DNA from: Phyllobacterium phragmitis
GTDB lineage: Bacteria > Pseudomonadota > Alphaproteobacteria > Rhizobiales > Rhizobiaceae
Length of the DNA: 64,000 nucleotides
Reading direction: 5' to 3'
Assembly: GCF_002980495.1 (NCBI RefSeq)
Contig: NZ_PVBR01000020.1
Span: 1 to 64,000 of the forward strand
Part shown: positions 54,299 through 62,773 of the stretch, piece by piece
Position numbering within the stretch: the stretch's first letter is position 1
Layout of the letters: every line of letters starts with the position of its first letter
The notes under the pieces: generated by a model
Databases searched by the model: none
Told to the model about the DNA's origin: nothing
The model's input: the letters and a program-made list of their open reading frames with translations, nothing else
Position numbers and translations under genes: made by a program

Positions 54299-55159
54299 AT
54301 GACAAAAGGCAAAAGCATATGGATGAGACTGGCGGCCGCGCTGCTCATGGCCGCGACGGCAGTTCCATCCCCCGGCTTTGCACAGGGCGCCGGGCTCGGC
54401 GCTGCCGGTGAGCTGGTCGATCCGGATGTCCTGCGCGTCTGCGCCGATCCGTCTGATATGCCGTTTTCCGACGAGAGCGGCAAAGGTTTCGAGAACAGAC
54501 TGGCGGAATTGGTGGCCGCCAAAACGGGGCGCAAATCCGTATCCTACACCTGGTATCCGATGGCGACCGGCTTCGTGCGCAACACGCTGCGGTCCAATCG
54601 CTGCGATATCATCATGGGGTACGCGCAGGGCGACGAACTGGTCCAGAATACCAACGCCTATTACCGTTCGACCTATGTCCTGATCTACAAGAAAGGAAAC
54701 GGCCTCGACGGTATCGATACGACAGTGGATCCACGACTGGCGACAAAGAAAATCGGTATCGTCGCGGGCACGCCGCCTGCCAGCAATCTGGCGGCTGCCG
54801 GCTACATGCGCAATGTCCGGCCCTATCCGCTGATGGTCGACACCAGGCTTGCACCCTCCATGGCCGAACTCATGCTGAAGGAGCTTCAGAGCGGCGTGAT
54901 CGATGTCGCCATTCTTTGGGGGCCTATGGCCGGATATTACGCGCATGAGATATCACCCGATCTCGCCATCATTCCGCTGGTCAGGGAAAAGACCGGGCGG
55001 ATGGCCTTTCGCATCACCATGGGAGTGCGCCCCTCCGACCAGGAGTGGAAGCGGACGTTGAACAAGGTGATCCGGGAAAACCAGGAGGAAATCAACAAGA
55101 TACTGCTCGACTATCATGTTCCCCTGATGGACGAACAGGACAAGCTGATCACGCAATAA
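54299..55159 (+). CDS. xoxJ: XoxJ/MoxJ-like periplasmic binding protein
   Basis: 286 residues from the ATG at 54299; an ATG three codons upstream overlaps the xoxG stop and is an alternative. Signal peptide (MRLAAALLMAATAVPSPGFA), then a family 3 solute-binding fold (VLRVCADPSDMPFSDESGKGFENRL) without accompanying permeases. XoxJ is thought to assist XoxF activation or folding in the periplasm rather than transport. Standard third gene of xoxFGJ. Confidence 0.9.
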   Translation: MTKGKSIWMRLAAALLMAATAVPSPGFAQGAGLGAAGELVDPDVLRVCADPSDMPFSDESGKGFENRLAELVAAKTGRKSVSYTWYPMATGFVRNTLRSNRCDIIMGYAQGDELVQNTNAYYRSTYVLIYKKGNGLDGIDTTVDPRLATKKIGIVAGTPPASNLAAAGYMRNVRPYPLMVDTRLAPSMAELMLKELQSGVIDVAILWGPMAGYYAHEISPDLAIIPLVREKTGRMAFRITMGVRPSDQEWKRTLNKVIRENQEEINKILLDYHVPLMDEQDKLITQ

Positions 55160-55197
55160 AGGCCGCGCTGGCGGCGAACGGGACGGAGAAGAGGCAG

Positions 55198-55764
55198 ATG
55201 CCGGTACGCCGGTGGTTTTCAGCAATCGTTTCATCGCTGGTCTTCTGGACCATGGCGCAGGCTTTTGCCGAAACCGTTCCGGAGCCCGTAGGTTACAGGA
55301 CCGAGAATTATCGCGCGGCCGTGCCAGCGACGCTGGAAGGCGCCAGGGTCATCCCAACCGAGGAGGCCATCGCGCTGTGGAAGAACAAGAAGGCCTTGTT
55401 CGTCGATGTTCTGCCGCATGACCCAAAGCCGAAAAATCTTCCGGCGGGAACGATTTGGAAGGAAAAGGTAAGGCAAGATATACCTGGAAGTATCTGGCTG
55501 GCAAATGTGGGCTACGGTGTACTCAACAAGGAAACCGAAGTTTATTTTCGCAATGGACTGAAATCCCGGCTGGGTGATGACAAGGATAGTCTGGTGCTAT
55601 TTTATTGCCAGGAAAATTGCTGGATGTCCTGGAATGCCGCCAAAAGGGCGGTGGAGTGGGGATATCGCGCGGTTCTCTGGTATCCGCTGGGCACGGATGG
55701 CTGGGTGGCTGCAGGGCAGCCGACGGAAAAGAACGTGCCCTTGGAGCGCGCCGCGTTCGAGTGA
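55198..55764 (+). CDS. PQQ-dependent catabolism-associated C-x3-C-W protein (rhodanese-like)
   Basis: 188 residues from the ATG at 55198 with GGAGAAGAGGCAG upstream; the longer frame begins inside xoxJ. Signal peptide ending AQAFA. Rhodanese-like fold with FYCQENCWMSWNAAKRA near 140: a Cys-x3-Cys-Trp redox motif that defines this quinoprotein-linked family. Likely role is periplasmic disulfide or sulfur chemistry supporting the quinoprotein system; not established. Confidence 0.87.
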   Translation: MPVRRWFSAIVSSLVFWTMAQAFAETVPEPVGYRTENYRAAVPATLEGARVIPTEEAIALWKNKKALFVDVLPHDPKPKNLPAGTIWKEKVRQDIPGSIWLANVGYGVLNKETEVYFRNGLKSRLGDDKDSLVLFYCQENCWMSWNAAKRAVEWGYRAVLWYPLGTDGWVAAGQPTEKNVPLERAAFE

Positions 55765-55858
55765 ACGCGCAAAGGATGCTCCAGGGTTCTGAATCGTACG
55801 CAAATAGCGTATGATATGGGAGATCAGGTAACTGATCTTTATTGAGAAGGAGAAGAGA

Positions 55859-55954
55859 ATGAAGAAGACATGGACCAAGCCGACCATGTGTCAGGTCGCT
55901 GCGGGAATGGAAATGTCACGTTATCTTTCCGCAGAACTGAAGGCCAAGAAGTAA
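55859..55954 (+). CDS. pqqA: PQQ precursor peptide PqqA, 31 aa
   Basis: Peptide of 31 residues starting MKKTWTKPTMCQVAAG, too short for usual gene calling. It contains the invariant Glu-x3-Tyr (Glu18 and Tyr22 in GMEMSRYL) that PqqE crosslinks to form PQQ. Ribosome-binding site AAGGAGAAGAGA. It carries a Cys at position 11, which is common in alphaproteobacterial PqqA. It lies 94 bases after the C-x3-C-W gene and is followed by a strong hairpin. Confidence 0.95.
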   Translation: MKKTWTKPTMCQVAAGMEMSRYLSAELKAKK

Positions 55955-55962
55955 AATGGTCG

Positions 55963-55995
55963 ATCTGCTCCGCGTAATATTTGCGCGGAGCAGAT
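55963..55995 (+). terminator. pqqA-pqqB intergenic stem-loop (attenuator)
   Basis: ATCTGCTCCGCG (55963-55974) pairs perfectly with CGCGGAGCAGAT (55984-55995) around a 9-base loop. A hairpin at this position is a recurring arrangement and makes pqqA the most abundant message of the operon. The 180 bases from here to pqqB hold no gene. Confidence 0.8.
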
Positions 55996-56174
55996 ATTTC
56001 CGTTGATCGAATTGGTGCCAGCGTATCGGCTCGAAAACCCGTTGCGGTTTTCGGAAGGTTTGGTGCGCATGTTCAATAATCTACGGCGTCCTTGTTTAGC
56101 GTCCTGGAGGATGCATGGCGCTGTAGGGGCGGTTCGAGATATCTCGTCGCTGGCAGGGTGGGAATATACGTTTA

Positions 56175-57137
56175 ATGCATTTGAAGATCATCGGCTCCGC
56201 GGCGGGTGGCGGCTTTCCCCAGTGGAACTGCAATTACCGCCTGAGCCGGGCGGTGAGAGACGGGCAACCGGGCTTTCAGCCGCGAACGCAATCGAGCCTC
56301 GCCGCCAGCGCCGACGGAACGGCCGAGGGAGCGGCCAATGGAGCAGGTTGGGTGCTGTTCAACGCATCTCCTGACATACGCCAGCAGATCGCTGCGACGC
56401 TTGAGTTGCAGCCGCGGCCCGAGGGGCCATTGCGCGCGACGCCGATCCGGGCTGTCGTGCTGACGAATGCCGATGTCGATCACATCGCCGGGCTCCTCAG
56501 CCTGCGTGAGCGGGAGCCGTTCGCGATCTATGCGACGGACCGGGTTCTGGAGGTGCTCGACGCCAATTCGATTTTCAACGTGCTCGACCGCTCGGTCGTT
56601 CAGCGGCGCAGGCTCCCCTTGGGCGAGCGCACCGATATTCTGGATGCCGGGGGAAAACCGACCGGGCTTGCTGTGGAAACGTTCGCGGTTCCGGGCAAGG
56701 TGGCGCTTTTCCTGGAAGACGAGGCGAGGGCGGCGGATGGTTTCGGCACCGAGGAGGGCGACACCATAGGCGTGCGGATCGGGGCGGCGAGCACCGCCGA
56801 GACGGCATTTTATATTCCGGGCTGCGCGCGTATCGATCAGCGGCTGAAGGAGCGGATCGCGGGCGCCGCCTGCCTGCTCTTCGACGGCACGGTCTATCAC
56901 GATGACGAGATGATACGGGCCGGCGTCGGCGCCAAGACCGGCGCCCGCATGGGGCATCTCGCAATCGCGGGCGAAGCGGGATCGATGACGATGCTCGGCG
57001 ATCTGCCCATCGGACGGCGCATCTATGTGCATATCAACAATACCAATCCCATTTTGGACGACGCCTCCGCCGAACATGCCGCGGTCAGGGCGGCGGGATG
57101 GGACGTCGCTTTTGACGGAATGGAGATCCGGCTTTGA
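56175..57137 (+). CDS. pqqB: PQQ biosynthesis protein PqqB (metallo-beta-lactamase fold)
   Basis: 320 residues; opens HLKIIGSAAGGGFPQWNCN, the family signature. The metal region reads TNADVDHIAGLLSLRE, where the canonical HxHxDH is altered as in all PqqB. It is proposed to hydroxylate the tyrosine part of the crosslinked PqqA intermediate. The frame ends in TTGA, shared with the pqqC start. Confidence 0.95.
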   Translation: MHLKIIGSAAGGGFPQWNCNYRLSRAVRDGQPGFQPRTQSSLAASADGTAEGAANGAGWVLFNASPDIRQQIAATLELQPRPEGPLRATPIRAVVLTNADVDHIAGLLSLREREPFAIYATDRVLEVLDANSIFNVLDRSVVQRRRLPLGERTDILDAGGKPTGLAVETFAVPGKVALFLEDEARAADGFGTEEGDTIGVRIGAASTAETAFYIPGCARIDQRLKERIAGAACLLFDGTVYHDDEMIRAGVGAKTGARMGHLAIAGEAGSMTMLGDLPIGRRIYVHINNTNPILDDASAEHAAVRAAGWDVAFDGMEIRL

Positions 57138-57889
57138 AAGAATTCGCCAGCGCCGCAAGGGATGGATTGTCGCCGTCGCAACTGGAGATGGTGCTGCGGG
57201 AAATCGGCGCGGCGCGCTATCACAATCTTCATCCGTTCCATCATCAGATGGTGAGCGGTGCGCTGACCAGGACGCAGATGCAGGCCTGGGCGTTGAACCG
57301 CTACTGCTACCAATCGGTCATTCCGCGCAAGGATTCGATGATCCTGGCGCGGGCGGAAGATCCGGCGTTTCGCGCGGAATGGCGCAAGCGCATCGAGGAT
57401 CATGACGGCAGCGACGGCTGGAATGGCGGCATCGCGCGGTGGCTGAAGCTGGCAACGGGCCTCGGCCTCGATGCCGAAATGGTCAAAAGTGAGCGACTGG
57501 CGCTTCCCGCCACCCGGTTCGCCGTTGGCGCTTATCTGTCCTTCTGCACCAACCGGAGCCCGCTCGAGGCGGTGGCATCGTCGCTGACTGAACTTTTCTC
57601 GCCCGTCATCATCGGCGAACGCGTGCCGGCGATGCTGGCGAAATATGATTATGTCTCGGAAGACATCCTCGCCTATTTCAAGCCGCGCCCGGGTCAAGCC
57701 TCGCGCGACGCGGATTTTGCGCTTGCCTATGTCATGGAACATGCGACCACGCCCGAAAAGCAGCAGGCGGTGATCGACGCGCTGGTCTTCAAATGCGATG
57801 TCCTCTGGGCCATGCTCGATGCGCTCGACTATGCCTATGGCGGGAAGGGCCATATACCGCCCGGCGCCTTCAATCCGGAGGAGGGGTGA
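57134..57889 (+). CDS. pqqC: Pyrroloquinoline-quinone synthase PqqC
   Basis: 251 residues. It starts at TTG 57134, overlapping the pqqB stop (TTGA), with GGAGATCC upstream. Haem-oxygenase-like fold with active-site motifs RYHNLHPFHHQM, LNRYCYQSVIPRKD and LTELFSP; catalyses the final ring closure and eight-electron oxidation to PQQ. Confidence 0.95.
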   Translation: MKEFASAARDGLSPSQLEMVLREIGAARYHNLHPFHHQMVSGALTRTQMQAWALNRYCYQSVIPRKDSMILARAEDPAFRAEWRKRIEDHDGSDGWNGGIARWLKLATGLGLDAEMVKSERLALPATRFAVGAYLSFCTNRSPLEAVASSLTELFSPVIIGERVPAMLAKYDYVSEDILAYFKPRPGQASRDADFALAYVMEHATTPEKQQAVIDALVFKCDVLWAMLDALDYAYGGKGHIPPGAFNPEEG

Positions 57890-58185
57890 TGGAAGCCGCC
57901 CGCATCCGTGCTATAGTGTCGATGCGGTCCAGACCGAAGCTGCGGCGACATGCGCGGCTGCAATATGATCCGGTGCGCGATGCATGGGCGCTGCTATCGC
58001 CGGAGCGGATATTCTGGCCCAACGAAGTCAGCCTCGATATTCTGCGGCTTTGCGACGGGTCGCACAATGTTGCGGAAATGATCGCATCGCTCGCCGATCA
58101 ATATGGCGCAGACGAAGCTGACATAGCCGATGACGTCACGGCATTCCTGCAGGAATGGTCGGACAAATTTCTGGTGACGCTATGA
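57889..58185 (+). CDS. pqqD: PqqA-binding chaperone PqqD
   Basis: 98 residues from the ATG at 57889, which shares its A with the pqqC stop (TGATG). PqqD-fold RiPP recognition protein: KLRRHARLQYDPVRDAWALLSPERI then EVSLDILRLCDGSHNVAEMI. It presents PqqA to PqqE. Confidence 0.93.
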   Translation: MEAARIRAIVSMRSRPKLRRHARLQYDPVRDAWALLSPERIFWPNEVSLDILRLCDGSHNVAEMIASLADQYGADEADIADDVTAFLQEWSDKFLVTL

Positions 58186-59300
58186 CCGAAGCCATTCTAC
58201 CACCCATCGCCATGCTGGCGGAGCTGACGCATCGCTGTCCGCTGCAATGCGCCTATTGCTCCAATCCGGTCGAGCTTTTGAAAGCCAACCGGGAAATGGG
58301 AACGCAAGGCTGGCTTGCGCTTTTCGAAGAGGCAGCGGATCTCGGCGTCCTGCAGGTGCATCTCTCAGGCGGCGAGCCGACGCTGCGCAACGATCTGGCC
58401 GAAATCATCGCTTGCCTGGCTGGACGCGGTGTCTACACCAATCTGATCACGGCGGGCGTCGGCATAGCGGAAGGGCGGATCGAGGCGTTCGCAGCGGCGG
58501 GGCTGGACCATGTCCAGCTCAGTTTCCAGGGCGCGCATCCCCAGACGACCGAGAAGATCGGCAATCATCGCGGCGCGCATGAAAAGAAGGTCGAAACGGC
58601 AAGGCGTGTGCGTGAAGCGGGCCTGCCTCTGACGATCAATGCGCCGATCCATCGCCACAACATGCATGAGGTGCCGGATTTCATCGAAATGGCGCTGTCG
58701 CTCGGCGCTGAAAGGCTGGAGATCGCCAATGTGCAATATGCCGGCTGGGCGCTCGTCAATCGCGATACGCTGATGCCGGACAGGGAATCCGTCGCCGCCC
58801 AGGTGCAGATCGTCGAAGAGGCGCAGGAGCGGCTGCGCGGCATCATGACGATCGATTTCGTGACGCCCGATTATTTCGCGATCTACCCGAAGCCCTGCAT
58901 GGGCGGCTGGGCGCGTGATGCATTCATGGTGGCGCCGGACGGAACGGTTTTGCCCTGCCACGCCGCACACACCATCAAATCCCTGCATTTCGAGCAGTTC
59001 GGCGATTGGAGCCTTGGCGATATCTGGCGCGATTCTCCGGCTTTCAATGCGTTCCGGGGAACGGACTGGATGGCGGAGCCATGCCGGAGTTGCGAGCGGC
59101 AGGAGATCGACTGGGGCGGCTGCCGCTGCCAGGCGATGGCCATTGCCGGCGATGCCGCGGCGACCGATCCGGCCTGCATCAAATCGCCCCTGCATGCGCG
59201 CATGGGCGCGCTGATCGATGAAGCGGCGAGGATGAGCAACGTGCCCGGTGATGCCGGGTTTCAGTATCGGCGGATCGGGAAAGTCGTGGAGCCTACCTGA
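58182..59300 (+). CDS. pqqE: Radical SAM enzyme PqqE
   Basis: 372 residues from the ATG at 58182 (ATGA overlap with pqqD). Radical SAM cluster CPLQCAYC (Cys19, Cys23, Cys26), SGGEPTLR, and a C-terminal SPASM domain with CHAAH and CRSCERQEIDWGGCRCQ as auxiliary cluster ligands. It forms the Glu-Tyr carbon bond in PqqA. Last gene of pqqABCDE. Confidence 0.96.
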   Translation: MTEAILPPIAMLAELTHRCPLQCAYCSNPVELLKANREMGTQGWLALFEEAADLGVLQVHLSGGEPTLRNDLAEIIACLAGRGVYTNLITAGVGIAEGRIEAFAAAGLDHVQLSFQGAHPQTTEKIGNHRGAHEKKVETARRVREAGLPLTINAPIHRHNMHEVPDFIEMALSLGAERLEIANVQYAGWALVNRDTLMPDRESVAAQVQIVEEAQERLRGIMTIDFVTPDYFAIYPKPCMGGWARDAFMVAPDGTVLPCHAAHTIKSLHFEQFGDWSLGDIWRDSPAFNAFRGTDWMAEPCRSCERQEIDWGGCRCQAMAIAGDAAATDPACIKSPLHARMGALIDEAARMSNVPGDAGFQYRRIGKVVEPT

Positions 59301-59596
59301 ATTCTGTGCCGTTGTTGTGGCGGAGAGGACGAGGCATGGCAACTGTGACAAGCACAGGCCCGGGCACAGGAATGACGGAGAGGTTGGATCACTTTTGCCT
59401 ACATATCGTTCTGCAGGCGGAAATGTACCGTTCTGCAGACGAAACCGTCGAGGATTGACACCAACAGCCAAACTCCCGTCATTCCTGTGCTTGTCACAGG
59501 AATCCAGGCCTCAACGATGCCGTAGCCGCTACGGCGAAATAGCGTTGCTATACCGACGTAACGAGAGCCATCGCTTCGGTGTGAAAATGAACGCCT
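59301..59596. repeat. Intergenic mosaic of palindromic repeats
   Basis: Contains two oppositely oriented copies of the CCGTCATTCCTGTGCTTGTC unit (59344-59378 reversed, 59477-59503 forward), a pair of tandem 22-base near-repeats beginning CGTTCTGCAG (59407 and 59429), and the block at 59522-59595 that matches 50748-50823. It lies between the convergent pqqE and the lut-like module. No gene is present. Confidence 0.7.
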
Positions 59597-60232
59597 CTAC
59601 TCCTTGATCATCGACTGGCTGATGGTGTTTGCGAGCTTGTAGAGCCGCTGTTCGATGATCGTCGGCACCTCGCAGATATAGGTCAGCGATTGCGCCCGCT
59701 CTTCGAAAATCCGCGTCTCCCAGGTCAGGCGATCGTTGCGTTTGGCGAGTTCCGCCTGGTCGGCATCGGGCTTTGCCCTGAGCGCATCGGCTTCCTGCGC
59801 TGCCTTACGAAGATCGGCCGCCATGTCGCGCTGCTTGGCCGCATAGCGTGAAATCCCCGAGATGACCTGTTGGCGCTCCCAATTGAGCTTGTCGAAGACG
59901 CCCTGGAAAACCTGCATCAGCTTGCCATTGACCTCCTCCCTGGGAAGACCGGCGACATAGCTCGCCAGCATCTTCTGCGCGTCCTCGATCGAATTGCGCC
60001 GCGCCGCCATTTCCGTGGCCAACTGGGATATCGCGGGATCATCGGCCCATTTCGCAGCATTTTCCGGCAGCTCCGGCCCCGTCCATACCTGTGCGATGGA
60101 AAGCTGCGGAACCTTGCGCTGGATGCAGGGCCAATCGGGGTCGGTATTGGCGGCGGCGAAAACCGGCGCCGGCGATGCGGCAGCGAGCAGCAGGGCGGTG
60201 AACCCGCGAAGTAAAAGGCTTGAACGTCTCAA
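59597..60232 (-). CDS. Secreted coiled-coil protein of the PQQ/lut-like ABC module, 211 aa
   Basis: Start is TTG at 60232, overlapping the permease stop (TTGA), with GGGAGGAAATAG upstream. Signal peptide (RGFTALLLAAASPAPVFA), two cysteines (DWPCIQRK, YICEVP) and a long helical middle rich in Glu, Arg and Ala (about 75-180) that should form coiled coil. No enzymatic motif. Its position downstream of the ABC-2 permease corresponds to the exported protein LutG of Methylobacterium, but homology is inferred only from context. Confidence 0.8.
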   Translation of the reverse strand: MRRSSLLLRGFTALLLAAASPAPVFAAANTDPDWPCIQRKVPQLSIAQVWTGPELPENAAKWADDPAISQLATEMAARRNSIEDAQKMLASYVAGLPREEVNGKLMQVFQGVFDKLNWERQQVISGISRYAAKQRDMAADLRKAAQEADALRAKPDADQAELAKRNDRLTWETRIFEERAQSLTYICEVPTIIEQRLYKLANTISQSMIKE

Positions 60233-61098
60233 CTATTTCCTCCCGTATCCTGTTTGCGGATGATGAGACCTCTTGATGGGTCATAGGCAAGGATGGCGCC
60301 GCCGAGGAAAACCAGCGTGAACGCCGCGACGACAGCGAGCGAGGTCCATTCGATCTGGCCGTAAAAGGCAAAGCGGACAAGTTCGACCGCATAGGTGAAT
60401 GGATTGAGCAGGCAGATCTTGTAGAGCAGCGGACTTGCCTCCTGAACGCGCCAGAGGGGGTAGAGGGCGGAAGAGGCGAAATACATCGGGAAAATCACGA
60501 AATTCATGATTCCGGCGAAATTTTCGAGCTGCTTGATCAGCGATGAAAGGAACATGCCTAAAGCGCCCAGCATGAGCCCGGCGAGAAACAGCGCCGGCAG
60601 GATCATGAAATAGCCGATGAGCGGCGCCTTGACGTCCCAGAACCAGGCGATGGCGAGAAACACATAGACCTGGATCAGTGAAACCGCGACGCCGGCCAGG
60701 AGTTTCGATACCAGCAGGAACCAGCGCGGAAACGGGCTGACGAGGAGCGTGCGCATGTTGCCCGTCTCCCGGTCATAGACCATGGAGAGCGACGACTGCA
60801 TGCCGCTGAAGAGAAGGATCATGCCGCACAGGCCGGGCGTGATATAGACCTCGTAGAGCACATAGGTCTGGTAGGGCGGAATGATGGAAACGCCCAGCAC
60901 CTGCCTGAATCCTGCGGCGAATATGAAGAGCCAGAGCAGGGGGCGCACCAGCGATGAGATGAAGCGTTCGCGCTGATTGAGATAGCGCAGGCCCTCGCGG
61001 ACCAGAATGCCCTTCAGGCAGATCAGGTAATGGGGGAGACCGAAGCCGGTGCGCTCCGCCATTGTTGCATCTGGAACGGGTTGAGCCATATCGGTCAT
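60229..61098 (-). CDS. ABC-2 type permease of the PQQ-associated (LutF-like) transporter
   Basis: 289 residues with six membrane helices beginning at about 48 (SSLVRPLLWLFIFAAGFRQVLG). ABC-2 hallmarks are present: GMQSSLSMVYDRETGNMRTLLVSP and the NPFTYAVELVR region. It overlaps the ATPase gene by ATGA. In Methylobacterium the equivalent permease, LutF, works with LutE in lanthanide uptake across the inner membrane. Confidence 0.87.
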   Translation of the reverse strand: MTDMAQPVPDATMAERTGFGLPHYLICLKGILVREGLRYLNQRERFISSLVRPLLWLFIFAAGFRQVLGVSIIPPYQTYVLYEVYITPGLCGMILLFSGMQSSLSMVYDRETGNMRTLLVSPFPRWFLLVSKLLAGVAVSLIQVYVFLAIAWFWDVKAPLIGYFMILPALFLAGLMLGALGMFLSSLIKQLENFAGIMNFVIFPMYFASSALYPLWRVQEASPLLYKICLLNPFTYAVELVRFAFYGQIEWTSLAVVAAFTLVFLGGAILAYDPSRGLIIRKQDTGGNS

Positions 61099-61907
61099 GG
61101 CTGTTCCTCCTGCACCGGAGGCGGGGACGGTGGTTGCGAGCCGGTCAGGCGGGCGAAGGCGTCATTGATCGTCCTGGCGCCCGTCGCGGCGACCACATCT
61201 TCCACGCGGCCATCGGCCATGAGCCTGCCCTTGTGGAGAATGATCACCTGATCGGCGTCGCTGACCTCATCGATCAGATGCGTCGCCCACAGCACACTGA
61301 TGCCGTCCTTGCGTACGAGCTCGCGGATATCGGCCAGGATGGTGGCGCGTGATTTGACGTCGAGGCCGACGGTTGCCTCATCGAGTAGCAGAAGCGAGGG
61401 GCGGTGAAGCAAGGCGCGGATGATCTCGACGCGCCGCATCTGCCCGCCCGACAGGCTGCGCGCCTTGTCGTTCAGGCGGTCGCCCATATCGATCGATTCC
61501 ATCAGGGTCTCGATCCGCCGGCGGGTTTCGCGCCGGCCGATACCATGAAGAGAAGCATGATAGGAGAGGTTTTGCCGCACGGTCAGGTCGAGATCGAGCG
61601 TGCGCGCCTGAAAGACGATGCCGAGACGGCGCAAGGCATCGCCCGGTTTGCGGCTGATATCGTGGCCGAAAACGCGAATTTGCCCGCTGCGTGTCGCAAA
61701 CAGGTGGCTGATGAGCGAAAACAGCGTCGTCTTTCCCGCTCCGTTCAGCCCAAGCAGCACGGCAAAGCGGCCCGGCGCGATGGTGAAGGATACCGCGTCG
61801 AGCGCCTTTCGCGCGCCATAGGCATGACCGACCGACATCAGTTCCAGCGCCGGGATCGGCGGCGTCTCGTGCCGCGTCTCTATATTCCGTCCGGCATTGA
61901 TGTTCAT
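61095..61907 (-). CDS. ATP-binding protein of the PQQ-associated (LutE-like) ABC transporter
   Basis: 270 residues from the ATG at 61907 with GGGAGGCAACCCCG upstream; the longer frame has no site. Walker A GLNGAGKTT (53-61), signature LSGGQMRRVEI, Walker B LLLLDEATVGLD, H-loop WATHLIDE. This is the 'PQQ-dependent alcohol dehydrogenase system' ATPase type, paired with an ABC-2 permease and, further upstream, a periplasmic binding protein. Confidence 0.9.
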   Translation of the reverse strand: MNINAGRNIETRHETPPIPALELMSVGHAYGARKALDAVSFTIAPGRFAVLLGLNGAGKTTLFSLISHLFATRSGQIRVFGHDISRKPGDALRRLGIVFQARTLDLDLTVRQNLSYHASLHGIGRRETRRRIETLMESIDMGDRLNDKARSLSGGQMRRVEIIRALLHRPSLLLLDEATVGLDVKSRATILADIRELVRKDGISVLWATHLIDEVSDADQVIILHKGRLMADGRVEDVVAATGARTINDAFARLTGSQPPSPPPVQEEQP

Positions 61908-62254
61908 CGGGGTTGCCTCCCGGCGATAGCGTAAGCCGCTATCCGCCCGTTTCGCAGTGTCTCGCGGCGGCGAGCACTTGTCAGACCTAGAGCGTGCCGC
62001 ATTCAATCGTAACCATTGCTCTCGCTCTAACTCTTTGTTTTACGCATTGTCGCGGGCGTCAAATGAAGTCATTTGACTGCGAAATGCTTTAACTTGAAAA
62101 AGCCTCCCCCTAGCCGTCATTCTCGGGCTTGTCCCGAGAATCTGCTGCGCTATCAGGACGGCAATTGCTTTTCTTTTTCCTTATGGCAGATTCTCGGGAC
62201 AAGCCCGAGAATGACGGCAGGGTAAGGGGCGTTGTTCTGCAAGCGTTTCAAACT
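61908..62254. repeat. Intergenic region with perfect 33-bp inverted repeat
   Basis: The arms at 62113-62145 and 62186-62218 are perfect complements over 33 bases (cores CTCGGGCTTGTCCCGAG and CTCGGGACAAGCCCGAG), about 40 bases apart. Each arm is itself palindromic. 61985-62090 resembles another common Brucellaceae-type intergenic block (GCATTCAATCGTAACCATTGC and CTCTAACTCTTTG). The promoter for the ATPase-permease-211-aa genes should lie here. Confidence 0.75.
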
Positions 62255-62743
62255 CTATTTGATGACGATCTTGCCCTTCATCCCCTTGTCGGCCAGGTCC
62301 GGAACCGACCATGTGTATTCGCCGTGCCTGACGGCGGTGAACTGAACGTTGATCGTGCCTTCGGCATCGAATTCCAGCCATGCCGGCGCGCCGTTCATGT
62401 GGACTTCAAGATCGTTGATGACGATCTGGTTCATCCAGACATTGCGGAAAAGATCGGTGACGAACTTGTACTCCAGACCGGCGGCGGAGGTGATCTTCCA
62501 GCGATAGCCCTGGCCCGCGACCAGTTCAAAATCCTTCTGGTTGACGGCGAAATTATCGTCCTTCGATCCGAGGATCAGTTCGGGAACATTCTTGCTGGCG
62601 AGGGTGATCTTGGGCTGCTCCTGCGTCTGAGCGGCTTCCGGCGCGTCATCATCATCGTCATCGTCGGCCTGTGCGAAGGCGGCGGGCGAAGCGATCACGA
62701 CGCCGAGCAGGGTGGCAAAAGCGAGAATGCTGTATTTTGACAT
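62255..62743 (-). CDS. Secreted Asp-rich protein of the PQQ/lut-like module, 162 aa
   Basis: Signal peptide (ILAFATLLGVVIASPAAFA), then QADDDDDDDAPEA, seven consecutive aspartates right at the mature N-terminus, followed by a beta-rich domain (about 45-162: ELVAGQGYRWKIT, HMNGAPAWLEFDAEGTI, HGEYTWSVPDLADKGMKGKIVIK) of cupredoxin-like length and pattern. A His in VRHGEYTW and Met in KGMKGK are where cupredoxin ligands would fall, but no Cys is present. Metal binding, perhaps of lanthanide by the Asp run, is inferred. Lies between the propeller gene and the ATPase. Confidence 0.78.
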   Translation of the reverse strand: MSKYSILAFATLLGVVIASPAAFAQADDDDDDDAPEAAQTQEQPKITLASKNVPELILGSKDDNFAVNQKDFELVAGQGYRWKITSAAGLEYKFVTDLFRNVWMNQIVINDLEVHMNGAPAWLEFDAEGTINVQFTAVRHGEYTWSVPDLADKGMKGKIVIK

Positions 62744-62773
62744 GGAGTCCTCCCAGTTGTTGCTTGAGTAGAA

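Noticed and set aside
54299-55159. Amino-acid transporter binding protein
   Set aside because: Family 3 binding fold, but no permease or ATPase partner; position directly after xoxFG identifies XoxJ.
59407-59450. Possible start of a CRISPR array (repeated CGTTCTGCAG)
   Set aside because: Only two imperfect 22-base tandem copies without spacers or cas genes.
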